A stretch of DNA of 5,995 nucleotides. Origin: Syntrophaceae bacterium UBA2208. Its GTDB lineage: Bacteria; Desulfobacterota; BSN033; UBA1163. The notes below the pieces were generated by a model that was not told where the DNA came from, made no database searches, and was given only the letters and a program-made list of their open reading frames with translations. Shown in pieces: positions 5,877-5,995 of the stretch (position 1 is the stretch's first letter; every line of letters begins with the position of its first letter). Both the position numbers and the translations under genes were made by a program. The DNA lies in NCBI GenBank assembly GCA_002327885.1, contig DCUS01000225.1, positions 19,583 to 25,577 on the forward strand, in the 5' to 3' direction.

Positions 5877-5927
5877 CCCGTTAGAAATAAGACCCCGCTG
5901 GAATTTCTAACGGGGTTTACTTTTTTT
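5877..5927 (+). terminator. Plus-strand intrinsic terminator-like hairpin in the cluster leader
   Basis: CCCGTTAGAAAT (5877-5888) and ATTTCTAACGGG (5903-5914) form a perfect 12-bp stem with a 14-base loop. On the plus strand it is followed by GTTTAC and seven T's (5921-5927), a good rho-independent terminator shape. On the minus strand, the sense strand of the transporter cluster, the stem is followed by CCAAAAATCC and would not terminate in the usual way. No plus-strand gene ends nearby in the window, so its role is unclear. It may block antisense transcription, act as a leader structure, or be a dispersed palindromic element. Confidence 0.55.
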
Positions 5928-5933
5928 AAAGAA

Positions 5934-5948
5934 CATCACCTCCTTTTA
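5934..5948 (-). promoter_or_regulatory. Extended Shine-Dalgarno sequence without a conventional gene
   Basis: AAGGAGGTGAT (5945-5935) on the minus strand is almost the full complement of the 16S rRNA 3' end. The next ATG (5936-5934) overlaps it, only two bases after AGGAGG, which is too close for efficient initiation. That frame gives nine codons (MFFKKSKPR) and stops at 5907 within the hairpin. A TAA at 5948-5946 directly before it closes an open frame running in from the window edge (ERLNFNIAQAVNSNK), which could be the tail of an upstream gene or chance. An AT-rich TAATAT at 5979-5974 could be a -10 element, but its -35 would lie outside the window. Confidence 0.3.
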
Positions 5949-5995
5949 TTTATTACTATTAACAGCTTGGGCTATATTAAAATTTAATCTTTCCA

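Overview
The window looks like chromosomal DNA from a Gram-negative anaerobe or facultative bacterium. It has moderate GC content, Shine-Dalgarno sites close to consensus, a TAXI-type TRAP transporter, a lipoprotein and an NrfD-like membrane subunit. This combination is common in Desulfobacterota (former Deltaproteobacteria) and related lineages. That placement is an inference from gene content, and no marker gene is present to settle it.

Layout. Positions 1-143 (minus strand) hold the first 47 codons of a membrane protein resembling the NrfD/polysulfide reductase family, cut by the window edge. Positions 144-339 are a divergent promoter region. Its two outward-facing -35 elements lie inside the arms of a perfect 10-bp inverted repeat. 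An IclR-family regulator follows at 340-1113 on the plus strand. It converges on a minus-strand cluster that, in transcription order, encodes a TAXI solute-binding protein (5840-4836), a small lipoprotein with an Ig-like beta domain (4793-4404), a fused DctQM TRAP permease (4355-2385) and a tartrate/D-malate dehydrogenase-like decarboxylating dehydrogenase (2235-1168). The leader of this cluster (5841-5995) contains a strong stem-loop that is a canonical terminator only on the opposite strand, plus an unusually complete Shine-Dalgarno sequence with no conventional gene after it.

How it fits together. The periplasmic binding protein would capture an organic acid and deliver it to the sodium- or proton-driven permease. 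The dehydrogenase could then oxidise and decarboxylate a 2-hydroxy diacid such as D-malate or tartrate, giving pyruvate- or glycerate-level products. The IclR protein is the likely local regulator. Its most visible candidate operator lies between itself and the NrfD-like gene, so it may control its own gene and that membrane complex as well as, or instead of, the transporter. The lipoprotein between binding protein and permease is the least expected member and could be an accessory factor. Three starts were set by translation signals: 340 for the regulator, 5840 for the binding protein and, less securely, 143 for the NrfD-like fragment. No RNA genes, insertion sequences or CRISPR arrays were seen.
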